The notes under the pieces were generated by a model. The model worked only from the letters and a program-made list of their open reading frames with translations. It did no database searches and had not been told where the DNA came from. The position numbers and the translations under genes are program-made. From Otis tarda (taxonomy: Eukaryota > Chordata > Aves > Otidiformes > Otididae), in contig CM048591.1 of assembly GCA_026413225.1 (NCBI GenBank), positions 77,488,009 to 77,552,008 of the forward strand: 64,000 nucleotides of DNA. Reading direction: 5' to 3'. Shown here in pieces: positions 12,484 through 26,496 of this stretch (within the stretch, counting starts at the first letter, position 1; each line of letters begins with the position of its first letter).

Positions 12484-15400
12484 CCATAGAAGTACACTGA
12501 AAATACAGGCTATAGAAATTTTAATTAAAAGTTAAATTATAGCTTTTATGGGGGCCTACTAGGTGTTCTGAGGGTGCAGTACTCTTTTATTCTGTAAAAT
12601 AAGACAATAGTGAACGATACTGTTAGACTGTCCCATTAAATCTAGTCAATCCTAAGAGCAGTTTTGAGAGAAATTTTTTTTTATTTGATTAAGTTATTAT
12701 TTATTAGAAATTATTCTTGAATGACAGTAACACACGCTATGTGTCTGTTCATGTGGGGACAAACCTGTGTCCGTACAAAATGCTGTGTTAGTGGTTTCAG
12801 AACAGTGAAGTACTTAAGTGAATGTTTACCATGAGACAGCAAAATAGAATTTAAAGAAGTGGTGCTTTATATCTCAAGAAATGTGTTTTGAAGTGCTTTA
12901 TTTTAATCTAAAGAAAACATCCTGTTGACTTTTCTGTTTTGTTTTTTTTTTAAAAAAAAAGGAAAACATTTAGTAATATACATTTAATCTTTTTGTTAGT
13001 GTGTCATCTACTGTTTTGGAATTCTAATTGTTAGAACAAGTGAAAAATAGAGTTTAAGCAACATACTGGTTCCTCCTGCTGGGCTAAGAATTAGCAAAGA
13101 CATGTTTTCACAAAGTTGATGTCAAATATTCCTGTGGTTAATGTAATAAAGAAATTAGAATGAGCTTTTCCTACTGCACTGAAGTAGCTTAGGAAGAGGG
13201 ATGAAGAAAAGAAGATAATTTTTCTGCTGCTTAAAATACTTTTTTCGTAGTTTATTGAAATGATAAATAATAAGTCTGAAATGTAGAACAAGCATTGGTA
13301 TAACCAAATAAGTTTTAAAAGAGCTGGGGTGTTACAGGGAGTGCGCACCCTGTGAACTGAGTGGTTTTTTCTTTAATGGCATTTTCTCAGCATCTGTTAA
13401 TAACATAAAAATAAAGCTTTTCTGTCTTCTGAAGCAGATTTGTCAAGTTCTCAGTGACATCTTATATTGTGAAAACTAAAGGTATGCTTTAGCTCTCCCC
13501 TGTTAAGCGTCTATACCAAGGTCTTTGCATGCTTATTTTTCTCTATAGTTTTAAATGCGTGGGAGAATTTGATCAGTATCCTTTTTATATTCAAAATGAG
13601 CCAGCTTCTGTCTCAAAAGTGTCTTATTGTCATGATGTCACTGCATCTCAAGATTTGTGACCTTTTGCTCCATATGGATTCATGGTAGACCTCGTTGTGT
13701 TTTTGCAGACGAGATTGCTTTTGTCCCCCCGCTAGGGGGTATCAAAGCCTTTTGGACTAAAGTTTTCCATACTGGTAGGTTTGCAAAAAAATAAATAAAT
13801 GGAATAAAAATAATATATTAAAAGTACCCAACAGCAACTGAAAGCGCTCAACAAAGACACAAACCTAAAGTTTGTATATAATAAGGACCGCCAGATGTCG
13901 CAAAGGCATCATTGATGAAGTGTTTTTTTATCCAAAATGTGGCACTTATATGAGGAATAGTAGTATTGTGCTTGAGAGTTGCAGAGGCCATAACAGGTCA
14001 GTGAAATGTCCTTCAAACATTTGATTTTTACATTTGAGAATAGGCCAAGATGAAAAGATAACCACATATCTGACATTGACGTTACTACCATTTAGACAAC
14101 CGATGCAATTGCCTTAGTCAGTGGGATCAATCAGACCTTTATTACTTTGAAAACCACATAAAAGATTTCGTTTTGTTTTTTTTTTCTTATAAAAATGAAG
14201 GTTCTGCACATCATCAGATGACAAACTTCTAAATGTAAAATTATTATGTATATAGTTTTATTTTCTCTTTGTTCTTTTAGAAGTTGAATCCTATAAAAAA
14301 CATTTAAGAGAATAACAAGTAGTCTTGAAAGAATTTGCGCTGAATTGAACAGTGTGCATAAATTGGCAGTTTAACAAGTAGAACTTGGAAACAAGTATTT
14401 GATGATTGATTTTTTATTGAGACAGAATGAGAATGATAGTGGATAAAGTGATTTTCCTTATTGAGAGAAAATATAGTGTTTTTCAACATGTCTTCAGTAT
14501 GAATGGAAGCCCTGTCAAAAAAACTGAGCAACACATAATATCTTTTAAAAGGTAAATTAACATAAGTATATCACTTAGTTTATGGATCAAATTTTACACT
14601 TGTCAGTTTCATTCATAATGTCATAAAGTTTATATTGTAAAGATAGTGTTATTACCTTTGTTATGTCCTGGAAAAGCCTAATATTAACTGAGTTCATTGT
14701 AGAATTTAAAGTATATTCAGCTGAAGAAATGCCAGTGCAGAAAATTAAGTCCAAAATATGTATTCATGTGCAGATCTTAGTCAAATCCCTAGTAATTTTA
14801 AGTAGTTGAAATACATTATTCAACAAGTAACCTGCTGTACGCTTGCGTTTAATGGGCTCTGCCTGGGTATACAGAAGCTGTCAAGATAAAATATGGAACA
14901 TGCATCATTCTAATTCAATTATGATTATTCTTAAAAAACAAAATAAATTCTGTCCGTGTGTGTTTGTGTTGTACGTGGAAATGTGCAATCTCTATTTCCA
15001 AGACTGGATTTGAATTTGTTTTGTATGATTCTTGCTAATTTCTCTGTATATGTGTACACACCACATAAACACACAACAGACAAATATATAAATTATGTTT
15101 ATACAGAAGCTGAAGATGTGTAAAATGTTAATTGAATTTATACTGAATGTGTATATGTATACGTAACATACATTTCTGCTTCCCCATCTTATAAATAAAA
15201 AAATAAATTAGAGATATATTTATGCATATACGTATTTGCATAATTGTTACCAAAGAAGTTAAATAGGCCTGGACTTTCCTCTAACTTCCAGTACAATGAT
15301 TGTTGAGAATTGATGTGTGGAAGCAAGCACGTCTTTATCTCTGATTATGGTTTCAGTGACATTTGTCTTTTATAATTGTGATGTCAGTGGAGTTCTTAGT

Positions 15401-16139
15401 AGGTAGTTTCTAACTTAACAGGCATAGTTACGTAATATTCCACAGATACAAAATTCTTTAACTCTGCCTTTACAGTCTTTGCATGACAGTTGAGGGGTTT
15501 TTTTGGTCATGGATGTTTAAACGGAGATAGATTTATGTATGCATGTTTGTGTACTCTGCATATGAACTACATATGTATGGAATACTTTGTGTTTTGTTCT
15601 AAGACTTTATGTATATTTAACCTTTAATTTAACTAGCAGGTTGTAAGATTTCCATAAAAAATAGATGAGCTTTGAACTCACTGAATGTTATTGGTGTAGC
15701 ACAATCAATCATTTCTAAAGGTTAATGGTGTTAAAAACAATGAGAACATATGTCTTATTTTTAATACTGTTATATTAGTAAAATCATTTAGCATAAATAA
15801 GGGATTTGTATCCTGTTCTTTGTGTTAAATCAGGATTTACAGTTTTTGAATAGCAGATTATGGGTTTTATTATCAAAGTTGGAGGGGGGAAAAGGCAAAA
15901 AAGTATTTATATAAACTTTTTTACTATGAATAAGGTAATTGGTGATATGGTAGCTACGGCATGTTTCTAGAGCTAAGTTGATGTGGAATGTATTACAATT
16001 TTTTGAAATGTTTTTGCTTTTCTCCATACCGTTCTGCTATCTTTTAATAAAATACGACTTATATAGGTGTTATCCTAATTACATCATGCACACAATTCCT
16101 CAATGAAATAAAAAGTCAATACTTGAATGACAGTGTGGC

Positions 16140-16149
16140 GGGGGGGGGG
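16140..16149. repeat. Ten-base G run
   Basis: An uninterrupted poly(G) tract preceded by GTGTGGC. It is unusual in such AT-rich surroundings, and its length is prone to sequencing error. Confidence 0.8.
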
Positions 16150-19084
16150 CACAGGATTTCAAATGGTAAAAGCCTGCAGTGGTAACAAAGACTGAATCCG
16201 TCCCCGTGTTGCATAGCTCCCTGATCATATCTTTAAACCTGATAATAACAAAGAATATTTATTTGTTGCCAAGCTATTGTAGGATTTATTTCTGAACTCA
16301 AATCCCAATTATCAAGAAAATTGCATCCTCTTTATCTCGCAGAAGGGTATACTGCATCATAGCATATTTGGTTATTTGGTACTATAATGTTGTTACCTTG
16401 CTTGAAACACATGGTCCCTCTTGATATACAAGAAAAAAACTGAATCCATTTCAATAAATTAATAGGGATGAGAATCCCAATCCATCGTTCTTTTCAGAGG
16501 TTCACATACATTGTAATGAAATGCATTAGGAGTTTTCTTCACTTGAAATCCAAATGAGACCCATTTTGGCTCACACCCTTGACAGTCTCTTTTATAAGCA
16601 CTGCTGTCTCCTGTTCATGTGTGGGCTTAGTAAAATGCTTCCTTTGTAAGATGCACAGAGACAATATAATGCCATGAAAGACGAAGGTGTCAAAACACAA
16701 AGTTAGAGGCAATCTAATCAATGCCTCCTGATTTAGCCTTTGAAGGCTCTCTTCATTAAAACTCTTTAATTGTGAGGCTTATCTTGAGGTAGAGCTGTTA
16801 CTTAATATTTTTCAGTGTCATTCTTTGGACAGTCATTTGTACCTTTTAAACGTAATTTCAATATTCATTGTTTAGTAAATTGGATGCCTTGTTAGCAATA
16901 GTGGTGGTATGAATGACTTGCATTCAAGTGGTTGAAGGTAATAGTGTATAAATGCTTGGTTCTCTCTCCCTGAAGTTTAATGTGTTTTATTTCTATGTAT
17001 GTCATTATAAAATATATGGTTTTCATTATGGGCCTTTTTATGTATAGGAATGCAGGTTAGAATATTTTAAAATTATGAATAGAAGGACTTCTAACTGAAT
17101 CTTTTTGGACTTTTAAAAATTTTCAGATTCAGTGCAAGCATATGTAAATTCAATGTAAGTGGTGGAAAATGTGATTTCGGGTTATATTATTCTAAATAAA
17201 TTCTGAAAAAGTATGAGATAAAAAAGATGGTACATAGGTCTTTTCACAAATCATCATGAAGTTGGTAGTGGTTACTAGAAAGCAACTTCTTGAAATCAGT
17301 TTAGAAGAAATAATATGATTTGGAAAATGCTTTTAAAATAAATCCTTACTTTCCACCTGAAAACTGCCAACATAAAAATAAATTAAAGCCTACAAGTCAT
17401 CTTTTTTCTTTTTGTGAGTCAGATGACGCATCTTGTTTTTAAAACAGATGCAGATATATACAGTTTCCCTGTGTCTGTGTGGTGAATTGTGCTGTAGTAC
17501 CATGTATATGTGCATGTAATGCATGTATGTGCTGTATCAGTAAATGCATTTTCCTATGTTTGCTCATAGTCCTATTAAAATTTTGAAAGATGTACTGGAA
17601 AATAACCATGTTTTTATGATCTTTCATAAACCCTACTTCTATTTAATGTCTAGAATATCAGGAAAGCAAAAACTGTCTTATTTCTCCCTTGTAGTAATTG
17701 ACAATAAAAATAATTTTAACATGTAAAAAAAGCAAAAAGGTGAAGACTATAGAAGTGATTTGCAGAAATCCTTGAAAATGGAAAAAGAATTAAGGCAACT
17801 TTGACCTGATTTTTAAATTACTAGTGTGGTGAGTACAGCTGCTCTAGCTTAGTAATTATTTGTGATAGGTTGTTTTTGAGTCCCATATGTATAGGAGCTC
17901 CAGGCCCAACTACCTCATTTGCTGGCACACAAACAGATTCTTCCAGGTGCTGAAAATTAAATTTTAATATATTATTTAAATATTAAGAGAATTACAGTTT
18001 CAGTAATTTTACTGCTACAGCTGGAGTGCAAAGTGTGCCTATACATTATAGAGGTTGTTGCATAATCTACTAGAATGAAAATTCCCCTTGGCTTTAAATA
18101 CTTTCAAGGAAGTAAATGTTTGATGTAAAGATAAAAACTTATATGTGTTATACAGTGTATTTTAAAAACAATGTGTGGATCTCTACCTATTTATAGACTG
18201 AGATTTTCAAACGTTACGTTGCAATTTATATCAATTGACATTATTAAGTGGATAAAAGTTGAGGAAATGGTAAGGAAAAGCTTAGTTACCCCTGTACAGA
18301 GGGGTTGAGTAAAACAACAGTTCCAAAAAGCTGTTAAGCAGATGGTTAACCTAAACCGTGTCTTAATTACATTGATACCAAGTTAATATATTTTCGGGAT
18401 TAAAGTTCAGGCATGTAACTTCAGTGCATTTAGTCACATGGAAAAAATATGTTGCTGAGTTGGGGATCTCAACCCTATTTCAAGGTTTAAGAGAAATATT
18501 TGGAGCTAATTGACTGGCTTACATCAATTTTTTACCCTGAGAAAATTATGAAGGTTATCATAAAAAGGTAAGGTAAGTTTGGGGTAACTTGTAGGGAGGT
18601 ATAATTGCACTGAATTGAAAATACCGCACAATGAAATATATTTTTAATTCCAAGAATTTACTTTGGTGCCTATCCCTTCTGTTTCATAATTTCAGCTTAC
18701 TTTTCGCTATTCTTGGAATGAGCAGCAACATCCAAGTTCAAATGTGGGTTAAGCAGACCTGGAATGCACTTCTGAGATTTTTTTTTTCCTGTTTTGAAAC
18801 ATTATAGCTGAATGTAAATGTGTCCTGAACAAAAACACTGCTGTTCTACCCAGATTAGCAGATAACAGGCGCATCGTCTAAGGATGGTATCTCCTGTAGT
18901 TCTGCGGTCTTCTAATAAGTATTGCAATTTAGAATTTTTTTTAAGATTGTATCAAATAATTCATTAGTTAATTTATTAATTTACACTGGGCATCAGTAGA
19001 AATCAGTGGCTCATTGGAATAATTTCAGCTTTGCACAGTACTCTGTCTTACCCAGTGAACTTTTATTGTCGCTTTCTAAAACCT

Positions 19085-19113
19085 GTCCTGTTTAAAAGGC
19101 CCTTAAACAGGAC
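19085..19113. repeat. Inverted repeat, 11-bp arms
   Basis: GTCCTGTTTAA (19085-19095) is perfectly complementary to TTAAACAGGAC (19103-19113), with a 7-base AAGGCCC loop. It would form a stable short hairpin if transcribed. The 11-bp stem is too short for a microRNA precursor, and no larger terminal inverted repeat was noticed around it. Confidence 0.65.
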
Positions 19114-22100
19114 TGTGTTGTCAGCAACCTGCACTCAGTGTCATTTAATTTCTTTCCTAACTGTGTGAATTCTGAAAGGTTGTTTAGGTGAAATTAATTC
19201 AGTTATGGATTGAAGTTCTCCACTGATTACTCTTTGTAAAGGGAAATTCTTTCCATTTGTTTTGATTATGGTGCTGAATATTGATTGGGATTCATTTTAA
19301 TAGTGAATGGATCTTTTATTCCTTTGTAACAAGATCATCACCCCAGCTCTTGTCCAAAGTCCATCTCACTAAATCCATTAATCTTTAGATTAGATGATTT
19401 TTCTGAAAGTAGGATAGGCTGCGTAGTCTTAGTACAAGGTTGTGCCTAAGGCAAAAGCAACTTTTAAAACACATTCTAATCTTCACAAAATCATTTTGGA
19501 AAGAAGTAAATTGCAGTGCTTTTATCTTAATTATGCAGTTGTGTTTCATGATGAGTAGTTCACAGTTCCTCTTACAGCAATATCTTCTACTACTTTTAAT
19601 AGTTATGGAATTTCTTCAGTTGGGAAGTTCAAGATGGAATTGATTTAAAACAAAACACCAATGTAAAATTAGGAAATTAACTCTAGAAAACAGAATTGTC
19701 ACTATATGTTCTACAGTCTCTTACTATCTGTAAATTTAAATTTCTCCACCTATCCCAGTGCCTTACATTTTTTTCTGAAGCATCTGATCCTGTGTACATA
19801 CACTGTGTACGTCCTCAATACATGCTGGTTTTGACTTTTACTGCAATTTAAATATTTTTTTTATCTGCTAAATTAAAACAAATATTTTCTTTTCTTTATG
19901 AATAGCTTTAATTCATTAAGCATCCACATATTTTTTGGAGGTTACGCATTGATTTCACTGATACAGAATCAGTCCCTAATCTCCCATCCTATTTGAAATA
20001 CCTTTCAAGAATAATGAACTGTTGCTCTTAATAGTTAGCATAATGTATTTTTAAACAGTTCTTTTGACTGCCGTAAGGTATTTCTTCCCCTACTGAGAGA
20101 TTCATTTTCTTGTAAGGGAGAAGTATGTGATGCAGACTTACAAAATACATATACAGTCCTATATTCATGAAGTAAATTACGACTTCATATTCCTTTTCAG
20201 ATTCAGTCTGATGTGCTAATAATGTTACTGTTGGATTTCGTACTATGACAAGGTAAATTCACCTGATTTCAAAATTGGATTGCCAAGGACTGTGAGGGTA
20301 TGTTCATAAAGAGGCTTGACGGGATGCGGACCCCTTTGCACGACCTGGTGGGATGTGTGCCCCAGTCCTGTGACACGCAAGTCCGCACGTCCCTCCAGTC
20401 AGTATCAAGGCTGCCTCCAGCCTAGTGATAGCTCTGACTGTTACCCAATCTGATGGCTATACCCTGCAATTTGATGAATGTTACTAATGAAGATAAAATA
20501 AATTACATTTTCTCTTCCATGTTGTTAACTATTATTAATGTTTACATTGACCAGAAATTGTCTTAGTTCTCTCTGATAAGTGATGCTTGGAAAGAGCCAC
20601 ATCACCTGTTGCCTCATGCTGCATGATGTGCAAAATATTTTTTTTTGCTGAGATAAAGGAATACCTGTTTTATTAAAAATACAGAATCTGTAATTCAAAA
20701 CTATCAACAGACTAGGTATTTCTATGTATAGAACTAAAAATTATTAAATTGATCATGATTGAAAGCATAGCGCTAGAAATTTCTAAAACAAGCACCACTT
20801 TATTAAATTGAAACAAAGTGATTTATAATGTAATTTATGTCTCTTTTTAAGGCAATAAAGTAAAAAAAAAAAAAAAAGCTATGTTAGGAATATGTCTTGA
20901 GAACTAAAAATGCATTATCTGACGCAAATACAGAGCCTAATTTTGTAATCTCACCATTAGAAGACAACAAACTGGTAAAGCAGAACGCTTTGCTCCTAAA
21001 TGGACTTTCACAATGGCTTGGGACATGTTTTCCCTTGATTCAGTAGGAGACATTCCTAGACTGAAAGTGTCAGTATAATGAAAACAATGATAAAATTTCA
21101 GTAAGGCCGTAATTTCCTCTCAAATGACAAAGTATTATTGAATTTTTTTTTTCTTTTATTTTAGTATTTGAAGTATTGTAAAAATTGTCTTTGAAACTGT
21201 GGTACACAGCATACATTTTAAAATGTATAAAATTCCTTACATGTAAAATAAGCAGCAGAGGGAAGAGTGATAATTCATAAAATATAGGAAGTAATTTTTT
21301 TATTTGCTTTCTCTTCACAATAAGCAGCATCTTGAGAATATAAATCCATACCAAAGAGCCATGGAATTAATATAGTGGAAGAGGTTTTTTAAGTTTTTCT
21401 TCACCACATTGTGACTTGTTCTGTGTGATTATGACCCTGAGACTTCTTAAAATGATCCTCCCCTTACGACAACAGCAGATAAACTGTACATTTCAAGTGA
21501 AGTACTTATAACCTCATTTCTCAGGGAATTGTTGAATTTTAACATTTAACTGAATTTTCTGAATGCTGAGATATAAGGGATTGACCCCTTAAGATGGAAC
21601 AAGTCTAATTGGAAGTAGCATAAAAGATGATAATATCAATGGATTTCAATGTAGTATAATTATATGTTGAAGCAGAACCCTGAAACTCTATTACTGCACA
21701 TTGACAGGCAGTATCTTAAAAGCCAAAGTCAGGAAGCTAATTTCCAAGGAAAATAATAGTAGACAGATTAATTCAAAATATGTATTTTAATTACAAACCA
21801 TCGTAGCCTAATCATCAGAAGCCCTTGTTTTTTTTCTTTTTCTTTTCTTTTTTTTTTTTAAACTGTTAGGTATTTTTGTTGTTTCCTTGTATTTCAAATG
21901 AGATTTTAGTAAGAGCTAAAATCATGGCATTCTCAGACTGTAAGGGCCTACCAAACTTATGTTCAACACCTCCTTTTTTCATGCTCAGTAATTAAAAATG
22001 GCTATGGGCATTTTTCATCCTTTGAGATTTACCAACTGCTATAGCATTTGTAGAATGATTTCTTCACCTGCTTTTACATGGAATAACCAAATATCGGAGC

Positions 22101-22440
22101 AGCTTGAAGTAGTTAAAAAAAAAAGTTTACCTCTAGGCTTCTCATCTCCAGCACACAGGCGGCTATATCACTATTCCACCATTCAATTAATTTTGAAATC
22201 CTAAGAACAAAAGTCATTAATAAGTCTTTTGTCATGGACAAAAAAAGAGAGATTCCTTTTTAGTGTTTGTATGTCATCATGCCAGGCCTAGAAAATTAGC
22301 CTAATTTATTATTTAAAACACTGGTGGGATTCCTAATTGCATTCATCATTAGATATGACACGTTTAGAACCGAGAACCATATCCAGTGAGAATTTTCCAG
22401 TTTGAATTTTGAAATAAAAATATTTTTCAAGAGATCCCTA

Positions 22441-22980
22441 GCTATCGCTTGTTACTATGGCAACAGCCCTATTTGTCTGAGAGCTCTGCCCGCTGCCAAT
22501 GGGAGCGCAAGCAGCGTCAACTAAACATACGAATACATCAAAGACAAATTCATATGCTCAATCTGATCAGCTCAATTAATGTAAGAACAGAAGCTGAAGG
22601 GGGTTAAAAGAGGGCATCCATTCAGGATAGATGAAGCCTCTTTTAGCAGAATATATACGCCGGCCTTTTGGGGGAGGAATTTAGCACACTGTCAAAAACA
22701 TTATCAGGAAAGGAAAGTACTAGGCCTCCTACACCTAACAGATATGAAGCTGTCAGACAAAGAATAGCACTATTCATTAAATGACACTTATTTTCTCCCA
22801 CTTTACAAGAATACAGTGAACAAAACAAGCAGGGGAGCAGCTGAGAGAGACACTTTTTTCTTTTCCTGGTGATGACAGACATGCAGCAATTATGGTGATA
22901 ACTAAGGAATACTAAACAAGAAGCCAGCCTCCATTCTGTTTATCACCTAAAATTTTATGTTGCTAAATTTGCATGCGACT
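22441..22980. promoter_or_regulatory. Candidate conserved non-coding element (X-box, CCAAT, octamer)
   Basis: A block with mixed composition and retained CpGs that is not made of any repeat I know. GTTACTATGGCAAC at 22451-22464 fits the palindromic X-box bound by RFX factors with one mismatch. A CCAAT core lies at 22496-22500 inside GCTGCCAATGGGAGCG. ATTTGCAT, the POU octamer, lies near 22966-22975. No open frame of note crosses it on the plus strand; the minus-strand 79-codon frame at 22643-22882 shows no domain. The enhancer idea is inference from site clustering alone. Confidence 0.3.
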
Positions 22981-23439
22981 CTTGTTTTGTTTTATTATTT
23001 ATGTCTAGGACAAATTAGATCCTTTTGTTTTTAACATGGTGCTTTCAGTTTGGTGAAGAATGCCGCTAAACTGTACGCATTCTCCCATTTTTCTCGTTAA
23101 ATGGCCATATCAAGTTGAAGTGCTTTTGAAGTGAGAGAGTTTCAAAGCACAACAAAACTGCTGTTACCAGTGGGGGGAAAAAAAAAAGCACTAGTGTAAT
23201 GGCAGGTATTGTATACTGTTTCTGTCGTACATAACTTAGAAGGCAGTTAAGTGAAAATCTCTGCTAATTCTCACCTTGACTTGCAGAACCTAGTAGGGCT
23301 TTCTTACTTATTTTTAGTGTTGCTATTTACCCAGTTCTGTAAAGTTTGTAGGTGTTGCGTAAGTTTGTTTTATAGCAGATGGAAGTGAGCGGGAAGTCCC
23401 ACAAGGCGACTGGCTTTTAAGAATCTTATACTTAAGCCA
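22981..23439. other. Non-coding spacer
   Basis: AT-rich sequence with an A-run near 23178-23188. No gene, exon or repeat is recognised. Confidence 0.5.
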
Positions 23440-23600
23440 TGATGATGTGATTTAAGGAGTATTATCAATAGTCTGCTACTTTTATCTGCATGATCACGGC
23501 CTGATTGATACTGACTTCGTAGCCATGTACTCCTTAATACGCTGTCAGGCGATGCTGACAGCGGCAATGAAAGAACAATAAATGTGGGGCAGCCGTAATG
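23440..23600. promoter_or_regulatory. Candidate conserved non-coding element with TALE-homeodomain sites
   Basis: TGATTGAT (23502-23509) is a PBX-type site. GCTGTCA (23541-23547) and TGACAGC (23556-23562) form a perfect 7-bp inverted repeat around an 8-base spacer, and each arm holds the MEIS/PREP/TGIF core TGACAG. ACAATAAA follows at 23575-23582, a SOX-like site. Several CpGs survive in this short block. This grouping is typical of developmental enhancers. The two overlapping minus-strand frames here (23370-23567, 23545-23748) have no recognisable domain. Conservation was not measured, so this is inference. Confidence 0.3.
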
Positions 23601-26496
23601 TAAAGGTCCAGCCAGGCTGTATGAAAACTGATAGCTGCGATATTGGCTCCTGTGTTACCACATATACCAGCCCCTTTGAGAATTTCTTGGTGAGTGAATT
23701 AAAATGGTCTCCTGATACACGGAGAGAGGGCGGGGGGAAGATCTTCACTTAAAAAACCTGCGGATTGCTAAAACCCTGCATTAAAGTTGATGGATAGACG
23801 TAAACTTGCTTCAGAAAAAATCAAGAAATATGGCTTCTCTGAAAAATGGATGCACAAAAATTGCTGTAGGTATTTATATACTGGTACACACTAGTACGTA
23901 ATACGACTAGATTTAATGCACTAGTTTAAATTTGTTGACAGGACATCTTTTTCTAGTAGTCCAGCTAAGTTTTTGAACAACCTTTTGATTTTCATTTATT
24001 TTTACATGTATTAATTATAATGCAGCAAGAAATTTACCATTTACAATGTAATGACATTAAAACTCCCCAATCTTATAACTGTTATTCTCAGACAACTCAT
24101 AATGATTTGCCCTGGGCCTTGATTTCAGCTGAGACCTGTGACATACTGAGTTCAGTGCTTTTTTGTTTCATGTTGTGAACAAATGCAGATGTATGTCCAC
24201 TATTAAACTAAATAAAGTAGTAAAATTAAAATAAAGTGACCAGTATATAAGTTCATAATAGAATATTATGTTTGGTTTATAGCATTTTTGTGGTGTCAAA
24301 CATTTCAAGAATCTGTAGGCCAAACAACAATGTTTAGCTTGTAAAGACACTGCCCTTGTTACCTAATAAATAAATAACACTTGGATGTCAAAACCAAAAT
24401 ATCAATACAGATACTTGCATTTTGTTGATTATTTTATTGTTTAATGACATATAGAAACACTGAGGCCTCCACCAAGTTGAAATTCCATTTTCATGAAAGA
24501 TAAATACCGGGTTCCTTGCCTCAAAGACATGATGATCCCTGTTATAAATAGATATTATGATAAGAAATATGTAAGATAATGACACTCCCTTAGAAATATA
24601 TTTAGTTATTTTAGTGTCTTTTTGGGATCGGAAAAGCATTACTTATAACAAAAATTATAAGTTTATACTTTCATAGTGAAAATGCTAATAGATCTGACCA
24701 TCTTTGGAAAAAAAAAAAAGTTTTGTTCATGTGCTGGCATTCAAATCAATTTGTGTGCTATTACCGACGTTTTGAGTTTATGACACGCTGCTTTCTAGTG
24801 GAGAGAAAGTCAAAGTTTGTGACTTTACGGTAATCCACTTTATGAACATCATAAAGCACAGGGTTTACAGTATAAGCGTAGACAGTATTTACATACTCCT
24901 GGTGATGTGTAAAGATACTTTATATGATAGTGACGAAGAAGTCCAAAGGAAGAATTAGAAACTAAAGTATTTCCAGGATTATGTACGAATACGTAATCTG
25001 CTGATCAATGAAACCATAAGGCCAACTCCCTCTGTCCTTAATCATGAAATTGGGTTCTTTGTCTATAGTGTGATCAGTTGAATAAGGAAGGCAAATGAAA
25101 TGATTTGACTTAAATGCTGCAATGGTGGTCTTTCTTCTGCATTTGGATAATCAGTATGCAGCATTCAAGTTTCTAAAACAATAAGCTGCTTTTATATCAC
25201 TGTCATTTGGAAAAGCATATGCTCCTTGTAGCTCTTTCCTTTTCTGTAGGTATGGGTTAAAATGTCTAAATTTGACCATTTAAAAAAATTATTTTAAAAG
25301 GAAAAAAAAAAAAACTCCGCAGTTCTAGCCTGATACCTTGCACAATATGCCGGGAATCACCCTGCAGCAAATTTTAACATTCACATTATAACCCTCTGAA
25401 AGTAGGGATGTATAATGGGAACACTGACAGACCCTGAATGACACTTACGTTGACAGACAGTAGCACCACTAGGCACCCATAATTAGATCTTTTGTGTGCT
25501 TGCAGTTAGCTAAAAAATGCTCCCGAGTTTATTAGAAAAACTATTTCAAAATTAATTATCAAAAGGTAAGCTGTGTACTCATGATAGAAATAAAAAGGAA
25601 TGTAAAAATAATGCTCTTCATTCTGAACTCATTATGATGATGTCTGTGAGGTTTTCACTGAAAGACACTCCGTTGACAAAAGGTTTCATTCAGAGATATC
25701 CATCTGACACAACTCATCAATATAATGAATTTACCTTTTGGAACATGGGCTTTACTTTTTTCTTGAATAGATGATACTCAGTATAGTTCTCTGCGGAGTT
25801 TATTAGACACTGTGCCGAACGGTTAGCTTACGAAGATACATGTGCATATCTTTTGCAGAAGTTCCTATGATAGTTTTGGCTTCTTTGAATTCCTGAATAC
25901 TTTCAAATTTGAACAGGTTTGCAATGAAATGCATGTAAATTGAACTGTGAGCTGAGGTATTTTGTATACAGTAGCTGCAGTATTGATCTTAATGTTCTTG
26001 TATTCTTAAAAATACAAAAGCTTCTGTAATACATTTATTAATTTTAATTAATCTTATTCTAGAAGAAAAATTCTGGCTTTGATCATCTGCATTTGGACAA
26101 GAGTAAGAAACAAATTTTCTAATTTTTCTGTTTAGCTCATTATTTTTGTAGTGTTCCCTATAATACAGAGAAGCTCAGAATGTTATCTGAAAATCACAGT
26201 TCAAAGCAGAAGGCAATGTTTTGAATTCCTGTGTTGTGCACAAGAAATAAAGTAAATATTTGGTTTTGTAGGATGATCAAAATTAATAGTAGGCCAGGAA
26301 AGTATTTTCTAACACATAAGATGTAATGGCATAAACTTATTGCACACTGGAGGTCACCCTTGCTACTCCAGATTTTTTATGTTTTCCTAAAAAAAAAAAA
26401 AGGCAAGCAGACTGTGTATCTTTTAATGCGCACACTGAGCTTTTAAAAATACTTCAAGCAATAAAACAAGTATGTCTTTGGTATTGTGTTAACTCT
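23601..26496. other. Gene-free stretch, partly CNE-like
   Basis: No exon or transposon is recognised. Parts (about 24750-25060 and 25320-25760) have balanced composition with isolated CpGs and no low-complexity runs, as conserved non-coding DNA often does, but no individual site cluster stands out. The rest is AT-rich, with A-runs near 24708-24719, 25302-25314 and 26390-26401. Confidence 0.45.

Larger units (their letters stand above)
10299..22440. other. Gene-free AT-rich stretch
   Basis: No coding exon, RNA gene or transposon is recognised. Visible structure is limited to the inverted repeats near 12459 and 19085, a ten-G run at 16140-16149, homopolymer A/T runs, and an isolated GC- and CpG-enriched patch near 20320-20420 that I could not assign to any repeat family. 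The many TATA/ATTA-rich segments (such as 15040-15240) are simple AT bias. Confidence 0.55.
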
